Positions 16,791-26,525 are shown, numbered from the stretch's first letter. The stretch: 64,000 nucleotides of DNA from Deltaproteobacteria bacterium (GCA_020444045.1 JAHLLS010000026.1:1-64000), one strand, 5' to 3'. Numbers and translations: made by a program. Notes: a model not told the origin generated them from the letters alone.

Positions 16791-16835
16791 GCCGGCATTC
16801 TTTCCTCTACAGCGGAAGTCGGTCGCCGTCTATCA

Positions 16836-17255
16836 TCAGCGAGGCGTGCAGGCCCCGAACAGGACGAAGCCGCTGACGGGGTCGGAGACTGTGGCCACGG
16901 CCTCTCCGCTGGCTTCCGTGATCGTGATGGACCAACCACGCCCGTTCTGGGCGCCCTGCAATATCAAGACACCTTCGCCTTGCGTGACGTTCTGAATCAT
17001 GGTGCGCCGTTCCTCTTTGGCATCCCCAACTTCGCTGATTTCCTTTTTGTCGACATCGATTTCCAGAAACCGGGGCAGCCGCGCCTCTTGGGGCGTCACG
17101 GTTTCACAAGCGCCCCCGGGATGACACTCGATGATATCGATGATGGCCATTATCAAGGGGCGGCTGCCGTCAAAGTCGGCTGCCACGGCCCCAAAGGGAA
17201 CCACCATCATGGTGAGAGACAGTAAACCGATCACGATTCGCGTTCGAATCTCCAT
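16836..17255 (-). CDS. Small exported protein of unknown function
   Basis: The product is 139 residues with a clear Sec signal peptide (IRTRIVIGLLSLTMMVVPFGAVAA). The mature part is acidic with three cysteines (ECHPGGAC and GAC near the C-terminus) and an internal KKEISEV region. GGAAAGG-like sequence lies just upstream of the ATG. It sits 13 bases after the glycine-zipper gene and is probably co-transcribed with it, which suggests an envelope role. No family is recognised. Confidence 0.7.
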   Translation of the reverse strand: MEIRTRIVIGLLSLTMMVVPFGAVAADFDGSRPLIMAIIDIIECHPGGACETVTPQEARLPRFLEIDVDKKEISEVGDAKEERRTMIQNVTQGEGVLILQGAQNGRGWSITITEASGEAVATVSDPVSGFVLFGACTPR

Positions 17256-17268
17256 TTCAGGTTCCTTT

Positions 17269-17760
17269 CTATTTTACCGTGTAGCCCTTGCCTTCGAGAC
17301 AGGCCGAATAGGCGCGGTTATAGGTGTTGCGTTTCTGCGAATACTGCTGGGCTTGTTGCTGTTCCCACTGCTGTTGGTTGCTCGCCTCCCGGCGGCGCTG
17401 ATCATTGCGCCGCATGCCGCCCAGAAGACCGCCGGAGGCCGCCCCGATGGCTGCCCCTTTGCCGGCATCACCGGCAATGGCGCCGGCCGCAACCCCCACC
17501 AAGGCGCCACGGGCCGCTCCCCGGAACACACCGCCTTGGGCCGCTTCCTGTTGGGGCGGGGGCGCCGTAGCAGTGGGCGGTGCCATGGGATCGAAGCCGG
17601 TTTCGTTTTTGGCCCAGGTGTAGCAGGAGAACTTATCCTGCTCCATCTGGTCGTTGCTCTGGCCCTTGGCCGGAAAGACGATCAATTCCTGGGCAACCGC
17701 CATGCCGGCCGTCATTGCCATGATAAAAATGGTCAACATTATCAGGCACGAAATCCGCAT
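17269..17760 (-). CDS. Exported glycine-zipper protein
   Basis: The ATG at 17760 has GGAGG seven bases upstream and gives 163 residues. Parts: signal peptide ending at GMAVAQ, a short region with FSCYTWAKNETGFDP, a proline-rich linker, a glycine-zipper segment (GAARGALVGVAAGAIAGDAGKGAAIGAASGGLLGG) that could insert in or lie on the outer membrane, a Q/R-rich coiled stretch, and a C-terminal YSACLEGKGY. The FSCxxWA and AYxACLxGRGY motifs are typical of the glycine-zipper YMGG-type family. Function is unknown; it is likely an envelope protein. Confidence 0.8.
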   Translation of the reverse strand: MRISCLIMLTIFIMAMTAGMAVAQELIVFPAKGQSNDQMEQDKFSCYTWAKNETGFDPMAPPTATAPPPQQEAAQGGVFRGAARGALVGVAAGAIAGDAGKGAAIGAASGGLLGGMRRNDQRRREASNQQQWEQQQAQQYSQKRNTYNRAYSACLEGKGYTVK

Positions 17761-17920
17761 GATTTTCCTCCTTTGATGGCTCGGGTGATGGTTCATTCAC
17801 GGTGGAATCTGATTTTCGGGAAAAGTGAGCATTACCTTAAGAGGGGCATTGGGTGAGGTCAATACTTTTCTGGTTTCTGTGGCGGTTTTGCAGGTGCTGA
17901 TGATGGACAGCGAACAGGGA

Positions 17921-18844
17921 TCAGTTTTCCGGAAATCGAGCAGCAGGGGCATGATGCTCGAGCAGGCGGTCGATCAGGGTGTCTTTTTCCTCCCACACAT
18001 GGCGGATCCATTTCTGGAATGCTTTACGGAACTCAGGATCATCGGCATAGCGGCCCTGCAGAAGCGGCTCCGGAATGGTGATTTCACGAATGTGAACGGA
18101 AACGCGTTGGATTTTTCCCCCAAGGTAGGCCCAAAAATCCGTCATTCCGTCAGGGTAGACGATCGTGACATCCAGCATATGGGTGATGCGGCCCTCCATG
18201 ACCTCGATTGCAAAGGCCAGCCCGCCGGCCTTGGGGCGCAGAAGGTGTCGGTAGGGCGTTCTCTGGCGCCGTTGCTTTTCATGTGTAAAACGGGTCCCCT
18301 CGATGAAATTGAGGATCGACACCGGTGTAAAATGGTATTTGCGGCAGGCCTGGCGGGTGGTTTCCAGATCGAGGCCACTTTTGTCGGGGTGGTGCGCCAG
18401 GTATTCCCGGGAGTAGCGCTTCATAAACGGATAATCCAGCGCCCACAGGGCAGAGCCAATGATAGGGATCCAGAGCATTTGCTGCTTGGCGAATATCTTG
18501 GGAAAGGGAATGCGGTCGGTGAGGGCTTTCAGCAATACCGGAATGTCGGCCCAGGTTTGGTGATTGCAGACCACCATGTACCACTTGTCAGGCCGTAGGC
18601 CATCGGTTCCCTGGATATCCCAGGATATCGGCAGGAAAAGATCCTGGATCAGGAGATTGCCGCCGATCCAACCCCGCACCGTCTTCATCAGGGCACGGGC
18701 ACAGGCGGTTTCCCAGTCGGTACGCCAGGCTACCAGTTTGGCCAGTGCCACCAGATGCACCGGGATCCCCCAGAATACCGTGTTGGCGATAACCATGAGC
18801 ATCACCATTAAGGCGCGAAGGTGTTGAAACAGTGTCGTCAGCAT
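17921..18844 (-). CDS. Lysophospholipid acyltransferase, YihG-like PlsC family
   Basis: From the ATG at 18844 (AGGA eight bases upstream) the product is 307 residues. The frame continues upstream into repeat sequence, so the longer version is not credible. An N-terminal membrane anchor is followed by the acyltransferase motifs: CNHQTWADIPVL (catalytic NHxxxxD), FAKQQMLWIPIIG, and FIEGTRFT (FxEGTR). This arrangement matches the YihG/LCLAT1 subgroup acylating lysophospholipids at the inner membrane. It stands alone, with the repeat-rich region upstream. Confidence 0.88.
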   Translation of the reverse strand: MLTTLFQHLRALMVMLMVIANTVFWGIPVHLVALAKLVAWRTDWETACARALMKTVRGWIGGNLLIQDLFLPISWDIQGTDGLRPDKWYMVVCNHQTWADIPVLLKALTDRIPFPKIFAKQQMLWIPIIGSALWALDYPFMKRYSREYLAHHPDKSGLDLETTRQACRKYHFTPVSILNFIEGTRFTHEKQRRQRTPYRHLLRPKAGGLAFAIEVMEGRITHMLDVTIVYPDGMTDFWAYLGGKIQRVSVHIREITIPEPLLQGRYADDPEFRKAFQKWIRHVWEEKDTLIDRLLEHHAPAARFPEN

Positions 18845-18943
18845 TTCGTTTTGTCCTAAACCTTCGACCTCTGGTGGAAGACCAGGAGAGGCTCGACCGA
18901 TCCGGGGTGTTTTTCTGCAATGGGTTATGGACTCCCGCCTTCG

Positions 18944-19104
18944 AGGCTGTGTCGCAATCCAGAAAAACATTGTTTTTATGCCCGTCATGCCGGACACAAT
19001 CAGGCATCCAGAATGGCAACGCTGCTTAAATCCAATGGATTCCGGATCAAGTCCGGAATGACACAATAAAGCATAGGCGTTGTTTGGTCATTGCGACACA
19101 GCCT
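18944..19104. mobile_element. MITE-like element, 15-base terminal inverted repeats, 6-base target duplication
   Basis: The ends AGGCTGTGTCGCAAT (18944-18958) and its exact reverse complement (19090-19104) bound a 161-base non-coding element. Both sides carry CCTTCG (18938-18943 and 19105-19110). Removing the element and one CCTTCG restores an uninterrupted hairpin ACTCCCGCCTTCGCGGGAGT, so the insertion history can be read directly. The element encodes no transposase and would need one supplied in trans. Confidence 0.75.
18983..19062. repeat. CGTCAT...ATGAC dispersed palindromic repeat inside the MITE-like element
   Basis: The unit starts CGTCATGCCGGACACAATC and ends with a hairpin TTCCGGATCAAGTCCGGAA followed by TGAC. 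It shares its ends and two-hairpin design with the unit at 42721-42810. Such units are common as dispersed intergenic repeats in proteobacteria. Confidence 0.6.
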
Positions 19105-19149
19105 CCTTCGCGGGAGTGACGGCTTCAAGACATTTTACAATTCCATCAG

Positions 19150-19184
19150 AAATACGAACCAAAAGAACACGCCCGTGTCCCGCT
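19150..19184. repeat. GAACCAAAAGAA-type dispersed repeat, copy 1
   Basis: The core ACGAACCAAAAGAACACGCC followed by CGTGTCCCGC recurs with small changes at 26221-26283 and 30876-30934. This copy lacks the TTTCTTTC...GAAAG hairpin seen before the other two cores. Confidence 0.55.
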
Positions 19185-19305
19185 GTCATCCGATAGTGGA
19201 CCGTGTCGAGGCACCGGGTGGACTTTGACTTCAAAGATTTTTTACCATATCATCGCCGCCGGTTAAATCAATGACGAACCATTATCCGTGAAAAGGAATG
19301 CCAGC

Positions 19306-20751
19306 ATGATGGAGAAGGTGACGACCACGATTATCGAAACATTCGAGGCGATCAGTGCGATTCCCCGCTGCTCGAAAAATGAAGCTAAGCTGGCCGCCTG
19401 GCTGATGGATTGGGCGCGCGAGCATGGATATCCCTTTCGCGGTGATGCCGCCGGGAATCTGGTGATTCAGGTGCCGGCGTCACGCGGTATGGACGACAAA
19501 CCGACGGTAATTCTGCAAGGCCATATGGATATGGTCTGCGAGAAAACGCCCGAATCGGCGCACGATTTTGAACGCGATCCAATTCGTGTGGTACGTGACG
19601 GGGATTGGATTCATGCCGACGGCACGACCTTGGGCGCGGACAATGGGATTGCCCTGGCCATGGCCCTTGTATTGGTGGAGGACGACGCCGTTCGCCATCC
19701 GCCGCTGGAACTGCTCTTCACCGTGGACGAAGAAAGCGGCCTGATCGGTGCCCACAAGCTCGATGCTTCCCTTATCACCGGCCGTATTCTTATCAATATC
19801 GACTCCGAAGACGAAGGGGTCTTCACCATTGGATGTGCCGGTGGAGAAGAAACATTGGTCCGGTTGCCGCTGGTCTATGAGGATCGGCCGGCCGGTGGGG
19901 ATTTCGGCCGGGTCGTGGTCGGGGGGCTGCGCGGCGGACACTCCGGGGTGGATATTCACAAGCCGCGGGCCAATGCCAATCGTTTGCTGGGCCGCCTGTT
20001 GCTGCAGCTGCAGGGGCTGGATGATGTCTGCCTGGTTTCTCTATCAGGTGGATCGGCCCACAATGCGATTCCAAGGGATGCATCGGCTTGGGTAGCTTTC
20101 CCGCCCGCACAGGCGGCCGCGGTGCGCGATGCGGTGAAGGGGTGCGAGCATATTTTTCTGGAAGAACACGCCGATACCGAACCCAACCTGTTCGTGCATT
20201 TCGAAGCTATGGAGGATACGCTGCCGGATCGCGTTTTGCACCCTGAAAGCGCCGTCCAGGCGGTTCGCTTGTTAAATGCGCTGCCCCACGGCGTGCACGG
20301 TATGTCCACCCGGGTGGCGGGGCTGGTGGAAACGTCCTGCAACCTGGCGATTGCGCGCATCGAAAAAGATACCCTCGATATCATCAGCAGTCAACGCAGT
20401 TCCGCCATGTCGCGTCTGGACGAGATGACGGAACGCGTTACCGCGGTGGCGGGACTGGCAGGCGCTTCGGCCACCCGCATGAACCACCACCCGGCCTGGG
20501 CGCCGGACATGCAGGCTGCTCTTCTCGAGCGCTGCCGGGAGGTTTACGGCGCATTGTACGAAAAAGCCCCGGTGGTGGAAGTGATCCACGCCGGCCTGGA
20601 GTGCGGGTTGATCGGCGACAAAGTGCCGGGGATGGAGATGATTTCCATTGGTCCGAACCTGCGCCATCCCCACTCACCGGACGAAAAACTGAATGTGCCG
20701 TCCGTGGGGCGGGTCTATCAGTTTCTGGCAGCCTTGCTGGCGTCCTATTGA
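19306..20751 (+). CDS. pepD: Aminoacyl-histidine dipeptidase PepD (M20 family)
   Basis: The product is about 482 residues from the ATG at 19306 (AAAAGGA eight bases upstream; an upstream GTG at 19288 is less likely). It starts with the PepD pattern FEAISAIPRCSKNE and carries the M20 metal ligands in order: ILQGHMDMV, LGADNGIA and VDEESGLIGA, with a lid domain containing GGHSGVDIH. It is a cytosolic zinc dipeptidase of broad specificity. A peptide ABC transporter lies about 5 kb downstream, but the genes are not in one operon. Confidence 0.93.
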   Translation: MMEKVTTTIIETFEAISAIPRCSKNEAKLAAWLMDWAREHGYPFRGDAAGNLVIQVPASRGMDDKPTVILQGHMDMVCEKTPESAHDFERDPIRVVRDGDWIHADGTTLGADNGIALAMALVLVEDDAVRHPPLELLFTVDEESGLIGAHKLDASLITGRILINIDSEDEGVFTIGCAGGEETLVRLPLVYEDRPAGGDFGRVVVGGLRGGHSGVDIHKPRANANRLLGRLLLQLQGLDDVCLVSLSGGSAHNAIPRDASAWVAFPPAQAAAVRDAVKGCEHIFLEEHADTEPNLFVHFEAMEDTLPDRVLHPESAVQAVRLLNALPHGVHGMSTRVAGLVETSCNLAIARIEKDTLDIISSQRSSAMSRLDEMTERVTAVAGLAGASATRMNHHPAWAPDMQAALLERCREVYGALYEKAPVVEVIHAGLECGLIGDKVPGMEMISIGPNLRHPHSPDEKLNVPSVGRVYQFLAALLASY

Positions 20752-20822
20752 AATGCCGGTCAGGCGCACGTAAAGCCCTTTCGATAAAAACCCGTCCCAT
20801 CGTTTCTCCGGACGGATTTGGT

Positions 20823-22634
20823 TCAAAGGGCGCGGTAGGTCTTTTGTAGTTCATCCACCAGCCGTCCGAAATGAGCGATGGCCTGGGCCACCGGCGCCGG
20901 GGAGCGCATGTCCACTCCGGCTGCCAGCAGTTCTTCCAGCGGGAATTGACTTCCCCCCAGGGTCAGAAACCGCAGGTAATCGTCACACGCCCCGTCTTCA
21001 CCCCGCATGACCCGGTTGGCCAAAGCAATGGCCGCTGAAATTCCCGTGGCATATTTGTAGACGTAGAAGGCCGAATAGAAATGGGGAATGCGCAGGCATT
21101 CCAGCTTCAGGGCATCATCTATCACCAGATGATCGCCGAAGTGTGCGGTCAGCAGCTCGTGATAGATGCCGGTTAGGACGTCCAGGGTGAGGGGTTCCTG
21201 GGCTTCGGCCAGGGCATGGATGCGCAGCTCGAATTCGGCGAACATGGTCTGGCGAAAGAGGGTGCCCCGAATGTTGTCGATTTCACGGTTGAGGATGTAG
21301 GCCTGCATGCGCGGGTCATCTCGGTAGCGCTTCAGCAAGTGGGCGCTCAGCAGGGTTTCGTTGAAAGTCGAGGCCACTTCCGCCACGAAGATGGTATAGC
21401 CGTGGTAAACATAGGGCTGGTGCCGGCAGGACAGGTAGGAGTGCATGGAATGACCGGCTTCGTGGATCAGGGTGTATAGGCTGTTGATGTTGGCGCGCTC
21501 GTAATTCAACAGGATATAAGGAGGTGAATCGTAGCAGCCGGAAGAATAGGCCCCGCTGCGTTTTCCCCGGTTTTCGTAGCGGTCGACCCAGCCTCCCGTC
21601 AATCCCTTCCGGAGCGCGTCGGTATAAGCCGTTCCCAGAGGCGCCAATGCCTCGATGCAGGTCGCGACGGCTTCTTCGTAAGTCATGTCAAAGGCAATGT
21701 CGCGCACGATGGGCACATAGGTGTCATAGAAATGCAGTTCGTCGAGCGATAGGGCATCCCGACGAAAATCGAGATAGGTGAAAAGGGGATCCTGGTCGGT
21801 TTTAACGGTTTCCAGCAGGTTATCATATACCGCCAGGGGAATGTCGTCGCCGAACAGGGCCGCCTCGCGGCAGGTGGTGTGCTTGCGGCTGCGGGCATAG
21901 AACAGGTCGGCCTTGACCGTTCCCGCCAGGGCGGCGGCAATCGTGTTCTGGTGATTCTCGTAGGCGGCATAATATTGGGAAAAAGCCTTGCGCCGTATGG
22001 CGCGATCGGGGTGCTGCAGAAAGGTGGTGAAATTGCCGTGGCTGAGCTCGGTTTCCCCGTTGGTGCCGTCGCTGATGGTGCCGAACGACAGGTCCACATT
22101 GTCGAGCTGACTGAACACCTGTGAGGCGGTCTGGGCCATCTCACGGCTCATGGCCAGCATTTCTTCCATGGGGCCATCGAGGGTATGCGGCCGGTGGCGC
22201 AGCATTTTTTCGAGGTAAAAGCGGAAGTCCGCCAGGGCATCACTCGCTAAATACGTCTGCATGGTTTCTGCAGGAATCGCCATGATTTCGGGGCGCATGA
22301 AACCGGACAGCTCGGAGGTGCGGGTATAGAGACTCACGGCCCGCTGGTACATGGCCAGATAGGTCTGGTTGGACTTGTCCTCGTCATTTTTGAGGTGGGC
22401 GTAGGTGTAGAGCCGTTCGATGCGGCGGGACAGGTCGAGGTCAAAGGTAACGGCCGCTGCGAGGGCCTCCGCCGAGTCCCCCAGGTGCCCCTGATAACGC
22501 GCATAGCCCGGCAGTTCGGATGTTAATTGGTCAAACAGGGTCTGCCATTGGGTGTCGTCGGCGAAAAGAGGGGTCAGGTCCCACTGATGCTTTTCCGGGA
22601 TAGCACTTCGCTTGGGGATTTTACGGGCCGTCAT
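20823..22634 (-). CDS. pepF: Oligoendopeptidase F (M3 family)
   Basis: The product is 603 residues, the usual length of PepF. The zinc motif LIHEAGHSMHSYLS is intact, with the downstream glutamate region VAEVASTFNETLL and the C-terminal FYSAFYVYKYATG. It is a cytosolic metallo-endopeptidase that trims peptides of about 7-17 residues. The start has AAGGAGA upstream. It is convergent with pepD, with 71 bases between the stops. Confidence 0.95.
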   Translation of the reverse strand: MTARKIPKRSAIPEKHQWDLTPLFADDTQWQTLFDQLTSELPGYARYQGHLGDSAEALAAAVTFDLDLSRRIERLYTYAHLKNDEDKSNQTYLAMYQRAVSLYTRTSELSGFMRPEIMAIPAETMQTYLASDALADFRFYLEKMLRHRPHTLDGPMEEMLAMSREMAQTASQVFSQLDNVDLSFGTISDGTNGETELSHGNFTTFLQHPDRAIRRKAFSQYYAAYENHQNTIAAALAGTVKADLFYARSRKHTTCREAALFGDDIPLAVYDNLLETVKTDQDPLFTYLDFRRDALSLDELHFYDTYVPIVRDIAFDMTYEEAVATCIEALAPLGTAYTDALRKGLTGGWVDRYENRGKRSGAYSSGCYDSPPYILLNYERANINSLYTLIHEAGHSMHSYLSCRHQPYVYHGYTIFVAEVASTFNETLLSAHLLKRYRDDPRMQAYILNREIDNIRGTLFRQTMFAEFELRIHALAEAQEPLTLDVLTGIYHELLTAHFGDHLVIDDALKLECLRIPHFYSAFYVYKYATGISAAIALANRVMRGEDGACDDYLRFLTLGGSQFPLEELLAAGVDMRSPAPVAQAIAHFGRLVDELQKTYRAL

Positions 22635-22770
22635 GATTCTCTCCTTCTTGTGATTTCCCGGACGACTGAGCGCCGGGGACTGTTTTTAATCGGGGCATTT
22701 ATCGGGCATGTTCAGCGCTTGCTGCAATAGCGCCAGCCAACCGCGTATCGACAGGCCTTGAACAGTATAC

Positions 22771-22800
22771 TTGACACTGCGATGGATAGTCGTCTATAGC
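22771..22800 (+). promoter_or_regulatory. Candidate sigma-70 promoter for purB
   Basis: TTGACA (22771-22776) and TATAGC (22795-22800) are separated by 18 bases and lie about 80 bases before the purB ATG. The -35 box is a perfect consensus match. Confidence 0.5.
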
Positions 22801-22879
22801 GAGGACGTCGGCTTTGTTTACCCGCCGCCGGAAGCAGAACGTTTCCTTTACCTCACTACCGAAACGATTGAAACATACC

Positions 22880-24232
22880 ATGGAATTTTCTCCCCTGGAA
22901 GCCATTTCACCCGTAGACGGCCGTTATCGCCGCGCCACTCAGGATCTCTCCGCCTTTTTTTCGGAAAGTGCGCTCATCCGGTATCGGGTGCGTGTGGAGA
23001 TCGAATATTTTATCGCCCTGTGCGAATTGCCCCTGCCGCCATTGGCCGGGGTTAATGCGGCGCGGTTTGACGCCCTGCGGGCGATCTATCAGGACTTCCG
23101 TCTGGAAGATGCCGAGGCCGTCAAACGCATCGAGCAGGAAACCAACCATGACGTGAAGGCCGTGGAATATTTCCTCAAGGATCAGTTCGAAGCATTGGGA
23201 CTGGATACCAGCAAGGAATTCATCCACTTCGGACTGACCTCCCAGGATATCAACAATACGGCGGCCCCCCTGGCCCTGAAAGAGGCCTGGGAGACGGTTG
23301 TCCGGCCGCTTTATGGGCAGGTGATCGCGGGATTGAAGGCCCGGTCCGAGGAATGGCGGGACGTGCCCATGCTGGCCCGCACCCATGGCCAACCGGCATC
23401 GCCCACCCGACTGGGCAAGGAGCTCTATGTTTTCGTCGAGCGCCTGGAGGGCCAGCTCGATCTCCTCGCAGCCATCCCGTTCAGCGGTAAACTGGGGGGC
23501 GCCACCGGCAATTTCAACGCCCATCACATCGCCTACCCGGATGTCGACTGGCAGGCCTTTGCCGATCGCCTGGTGAACGATGTCTTGGGGCTGCGCCGCT
23601 GCCGGGTGACCACCCAGATCGAACACTACGACAACCTGGCGGCCTTCTGCGACGGGGTGAAGCGTCTCAATACCATTCTGATTGATTTCGCCCGGGACGT
23701 GTGGACTTACATCTCCATGAATTACTTCCGGCAGAAGATCAAGGCCGGGGAAGTGGGGTCGTCCACCATGCCGCACAAAGTGAACCCCATCGATTTTGAA
23801 AATGCCGAAGGCAACCTGGGGGTCGCCAATGCCTTGCTGGAGCACCTATCCGCCAAACTGCCCATTTCGCGACTTCAGCGAGACCTCACCGACTCCACCG
23901 TGACCCGCAATATCGGCGTTCCCCTGGCGCATATCGTGATCGCCATCAAGTCCCTGCTGCGGGGGATGGACAAACTGCTGCTGGCTGAGGATGCCATCCG
24001 AAGCGATCTGGAGGCCAACTGGGCCGTGGTGGCCGAAGCGATCCAGACGGTGCTGCGCCGGGAAGGATTTCCCAAACCCTATGAGGCCCTGCGCGACCTG
24101 ACCCGCACCAATACACACATCGACCAGAAGGTATTGGCCGTATTCATTGACGGATTGACCATCAGTGACGCCCTCAAGACGGAACTGAAAGCTATTACAC
24201 CGTGGAATTATACCGGCATCGTCAGTTATTGA
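22880..24232 (+). CDS. purB: Adenylosuccinate lyase
   Basis: The true start is the ATG at 22880 (MEFSPLEAISPVDGRY), giving 450 residues; the open frame upstream is not conserved. The product belongs to the long PurB form typical of gammaproteobacteria, with EIEYFIALCELP, TSQDINNTAAPL, THGQPASPT and the superfamily signature GSSTMPHKVNPIDFEN. It catalyses two steps of purine synthesis: SAICAR to AICAR, and adenylosuccinate to AMP. A consensus-like promoter lies at 22771-22800. Confidence 0.96.
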   Translation: MEFSPLEAISPVDGRYRRATQDLSAFFSESALIRYRVRVEIEYFIALCELPLPPLAGVNAARFDALRAIYQDFRLEDAEAVKRIEQETNHDVKAVEYFLKDQFEALGLDTSKEFIHFGLTSQDINNTAAPLALKEAWETVVRPLYGQVIAGLKARSEEWRDVPMLARTHGQPASPTRLGKELYVFVERLEGQLDLLAAIPFSGKLGGATGNFNAHHIAYPDVDWQAFADRLVNDVLGLRRCRVTTQIEHYDNLAAFCDGVKRLNTILIDFARDVWTYISMNYFRQKIKAGEVGSSTMPHKVNPIDFENAEGNLGVANALLEHLSAKLPISRLQRDLTDSTVTRNIGVPLAHIVIAIKSLLRGMDKLLLAEDAIRSDLEANWAVVAEAIQTVLRREGFPKPYEALRDLTRTNTHIDQKVLAVFIDGLTISDALKTELKAITPWNYTGIVSY

Positions 24233-24390
24233 GGCATACCGGTTGTGCACCATAACCCGATCCTCTTTCATTCATTGCTGATATGACCATTATCAGAAGG
24301 CAACAGCTACTTCTGAATTTGGACACCATCGTGACGTCTTGACATGCATTAAGGCTCACGAACGGACCCACCAACTCATAAGGGGGCGTT

Positions 24391-26136
24391 ATGAAGAAAA
24401 AATGCTTCTCCAATCTTCTCGTCATTTTGCTGGTCATGTTGGTCAGCACGGCCCATGCCGAAGTCAAAAACCCCGACACTTTTGTCTTCGCCACTTACGG
24501 CACCCTGCGCACTCTCGACCCTTGCGTGGCCTACGACACCACCTCTTCCCAGCGGCTCTGGAACATCTACGAGCCGCTGATTTTTTTTGATGGCGGCCAT
24601 ACGGACAAGTTCAAGCCCCTGCTGACGACGGAAGTGCCGTCCCTTGAAAACGGCGGTATTTCAGCCGACGGCAAGACCTACGCTTTTACGATCCGCAAAG
24701 GGGTCACGTTTCATGAAGGGCAGACCCTGACCCCGGAGGACGTGGTCTACAGCTTCAAACGCAACATGATAGCCGACCCGGATGGCGGCCCCATGTGGAT
24801 GCTGCTGGAAGCTCTCACCGGTGAAGGCTCCACCCGTGACAAGGACGGCAAGATCATTCCGGGCATCATGGAAAAAATCGACAAATGTGTCGAAGCCAAA
24901 GGGGATCAGGTGATATTTCACCTGCCCAATCCCTATCCGCCCTTCATGGGAATTCTGGCGTATTCGTCTTCGGTGGTCATGAGCAAGGAATGGTGCGTGT
25001 CTAACGGCTGCTGGGATGGATCGCTGGCCAACGCGGATAAATTCAACAATCCGGCGCCGGGGCACGAGCCGTTGCAGAAGATTGCCAACGGCACCAACGC
25101 TTACAAGATGAAGTCCTGGGAACCCAACAAACAATTCGTGTTTGAACGCTTCGACGGCTACTGGGGTGGCCCGGCCAAGATTAAAACCGCTATCATCAAA
25201 TACGTGAAGGAATGGAGCACGCGCAAGCTCATGCTACAGAACGGCGACGCCGACCGTGTCACCGTGGACAATCCATACGTACCTGAAGTGAAAGCCATGA
25301 AGGGGCTGACATTCTATGAAATTCCCCAGCTCTCGGTGACCATGGCGTTTTTCTGTCAGAAGATCACGCCTACCGGAAACCCCAATATCGGCAGCGGCAA
25401 ACTGGACGGCGACGGCATTCCTCCGGATTTTTTCAGCGATATCAACGTGCGCAAGGCCTTCCTGCACGCCTTCGACCGTGCCACCTATGCCGAAGATGTG
25501 TTCAACGGGCTTGTCGTTATGCCCACCAGCCCCAATATCGAAGGTTTGGCCTATCACAAGGAAGTCCCGGTCTATGATTTCGACCTGACGAAGTCCGCGG
25601 AATTCATGAAAAAGGCCTTTGACGGCCAGTTGTGGGAAAAAGGGTTTAAAATGATCATCACCCACAATACGGGCAATGAGATGCGGGAAGCCGCAGCCAT
25701 CATGCTGGCGGAAAACATCATGTCCCTCAATCCCAAGTTCCAGATCGAAGTCCGCAATGTGGAGTGGAAGGATTATCTGGTCAAGTACCGCAACTTCATG
25801 TATCCGCTCTTCCTGATCGGATGGGGGGCGGATTATGCCGATCCCCATAACTTCGTCTACACCTTCATGCACTCCCAGGGCGTCTATGGGCGCTACATGG
25901 CCTACCAGAACGACGAAGTGGACCGCCTGTGCGATGAGGGCATCGCCACCATCGACCCGGCCCAGCGGGGTAAAATCTACTCGCGTTTGCAGGATCTCTT
26001 CTACGAGGAGGCCATTGCCGTGCCGCTTTACCAGCAGATCGTGGTGCGGGCTTATCGCGACTGGGTCAAGGGCTACACCCCCAACCCCATGCTGATGGAT
26101 GCGAATGAGATGTTGATGGAGATCTGGAAAGAGTAA
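24391..26136 (+). CDS. ABC transporter peptide-binding protein (SBP family 5)
   Basis: The product is 581 residues with a signal peptide ending at STAHAE. Family 5 features include RTLDPCVAYDT near the mature N-terminus, TFHEGQTLTPEDVVYSFKRN, and YMAYQNDEVDRLCDEGI near the C-terminus. It is the periplasmic receptor of the transporter encoded by the next four genes. It is larger than DppA/OppA (about 535-545 residues). Ligand class (peptide, nickel, opine or sugar) cannot be told from sequence. GGGGC precedes the ATG. Confidence 0.9.
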   Translation: MKKKCFSNLLVILLVMLVSTAHAEVKNPDTFVFATYGTLRTLDPCVAYDTTSSQRLWNIYEPLIFFDGGHTDKFKPLLTTEVPSLENGGISADGKTYAFTIRKGVTFHEGQTLTPEDVVYSFKRNMIADPDGGPMWMLLEALTGEGSTRDKDGKIIPGIMEKIDKCVEAKGDQVIFHLPNPYPPFMGILAYSSSVVMSKEWCVSNGCWDGSLANADKFNNPAPGHEPLQKIANGTNAYKMKSWEPNKQFVFERFDGYWGGPAKIKTAIIKYVKEWSTRKLMLQNGDADRVTVDNPYVPEVKAMKGLTFYEIPQLSVTMAFFCQKITPTGNPNIGSGKLDGDGIPPDFFSDINVRKAFLHAFDRATYAEDVFNGLVVMPTSPNIEGLAYHKEVPVYDFDLTKSAEFMKKAFDGQLWEKGFKMIITHNTGNEMREAAAIMLAENIMSLNPKFQIEVRNVEWKDYLVKYRNFMYPLFLIGWGADYADPHNFVYTFMHSQGVYGRYMAYQNDEVDRLCDEGIATIDPAQRGKIYSRLQDLFYEEAIAVPLYQQIVVRAYRDWVKGYTPNPMLMDANEMLMEIWKE

Positions 26137-26525
26137 TGTGCTGAAGCATTACAGAAGATGACCGGCCGATGGAAAACGACTTCCCATCGGCTCAAAAAAA
26201 CATTAATGGTCTTTCATAAATCGTCGTTCATTTTCTTTCTCGTGAAAGAAAACGAACCAAAAGAAAACGCCGTGTCACGTGCCCTTCGGGTTCGCCTGCG
26301 CATCGGAGCCGCGGCCGGACGCGCCGAAACTCGCCCCGCTGGTCGCGTGGCTCAGACAGTCGACGCGTCTATTTCGGCCACGGCACCGATGCGCAGGCCT
26401 CGTAACAAAAGGGAAAAAGAAAAACAGGATTCGCACCTCATTTATTGTCTTCATATGAGGACGAAATCTTCCGCGTCTAGGGAAGAGGCACACGCGACCG
26501 AACTTTCTCTTTCTTCCGGGAGCTT
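26137..26525. other. Intergenic region within the ABC operon, with repeat copy
   Basis: No gene is supported. The region holds the GAACCAAAAGAA-type repeat (26221-26283). The separation of 389 bases between the binding-protein gene and its permease genes is unusually long for an ABC operon and suggests repeat insertion. Confidence 0.6.
26221..26283. repeat. GAACCAAAAGAA-type dispersed repeat, copy 2
   Basis: A short hairpin (TTTTCTTTC TCGT GAAAGAAAA) is followed by ACGAACCAAAAGAAAACGCC and GTGTCACG. It matches the copy at 30876-30934 in order and spacing. Confidence 0.6.

Larger units (their letters stand above)
18845..19305. other. Repeat-rich intergenic region
   Basis: No gene is supported. 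The stretch contains a palindromic CGTCAT-type unit, a MITE-like element inserted in it (18944-19104), and one copy of the GAACCAAAAGAA-type repeat (19150-19184). Confidence 0.7.

Noticed and set aside
17131..17856. Long plus-strand frame opposite the glycine-zipper and small exported genes
   Set aside because: The minus-strand genes have ribosome sites, signal peptides and family motifs; the plus-strand frame has none.
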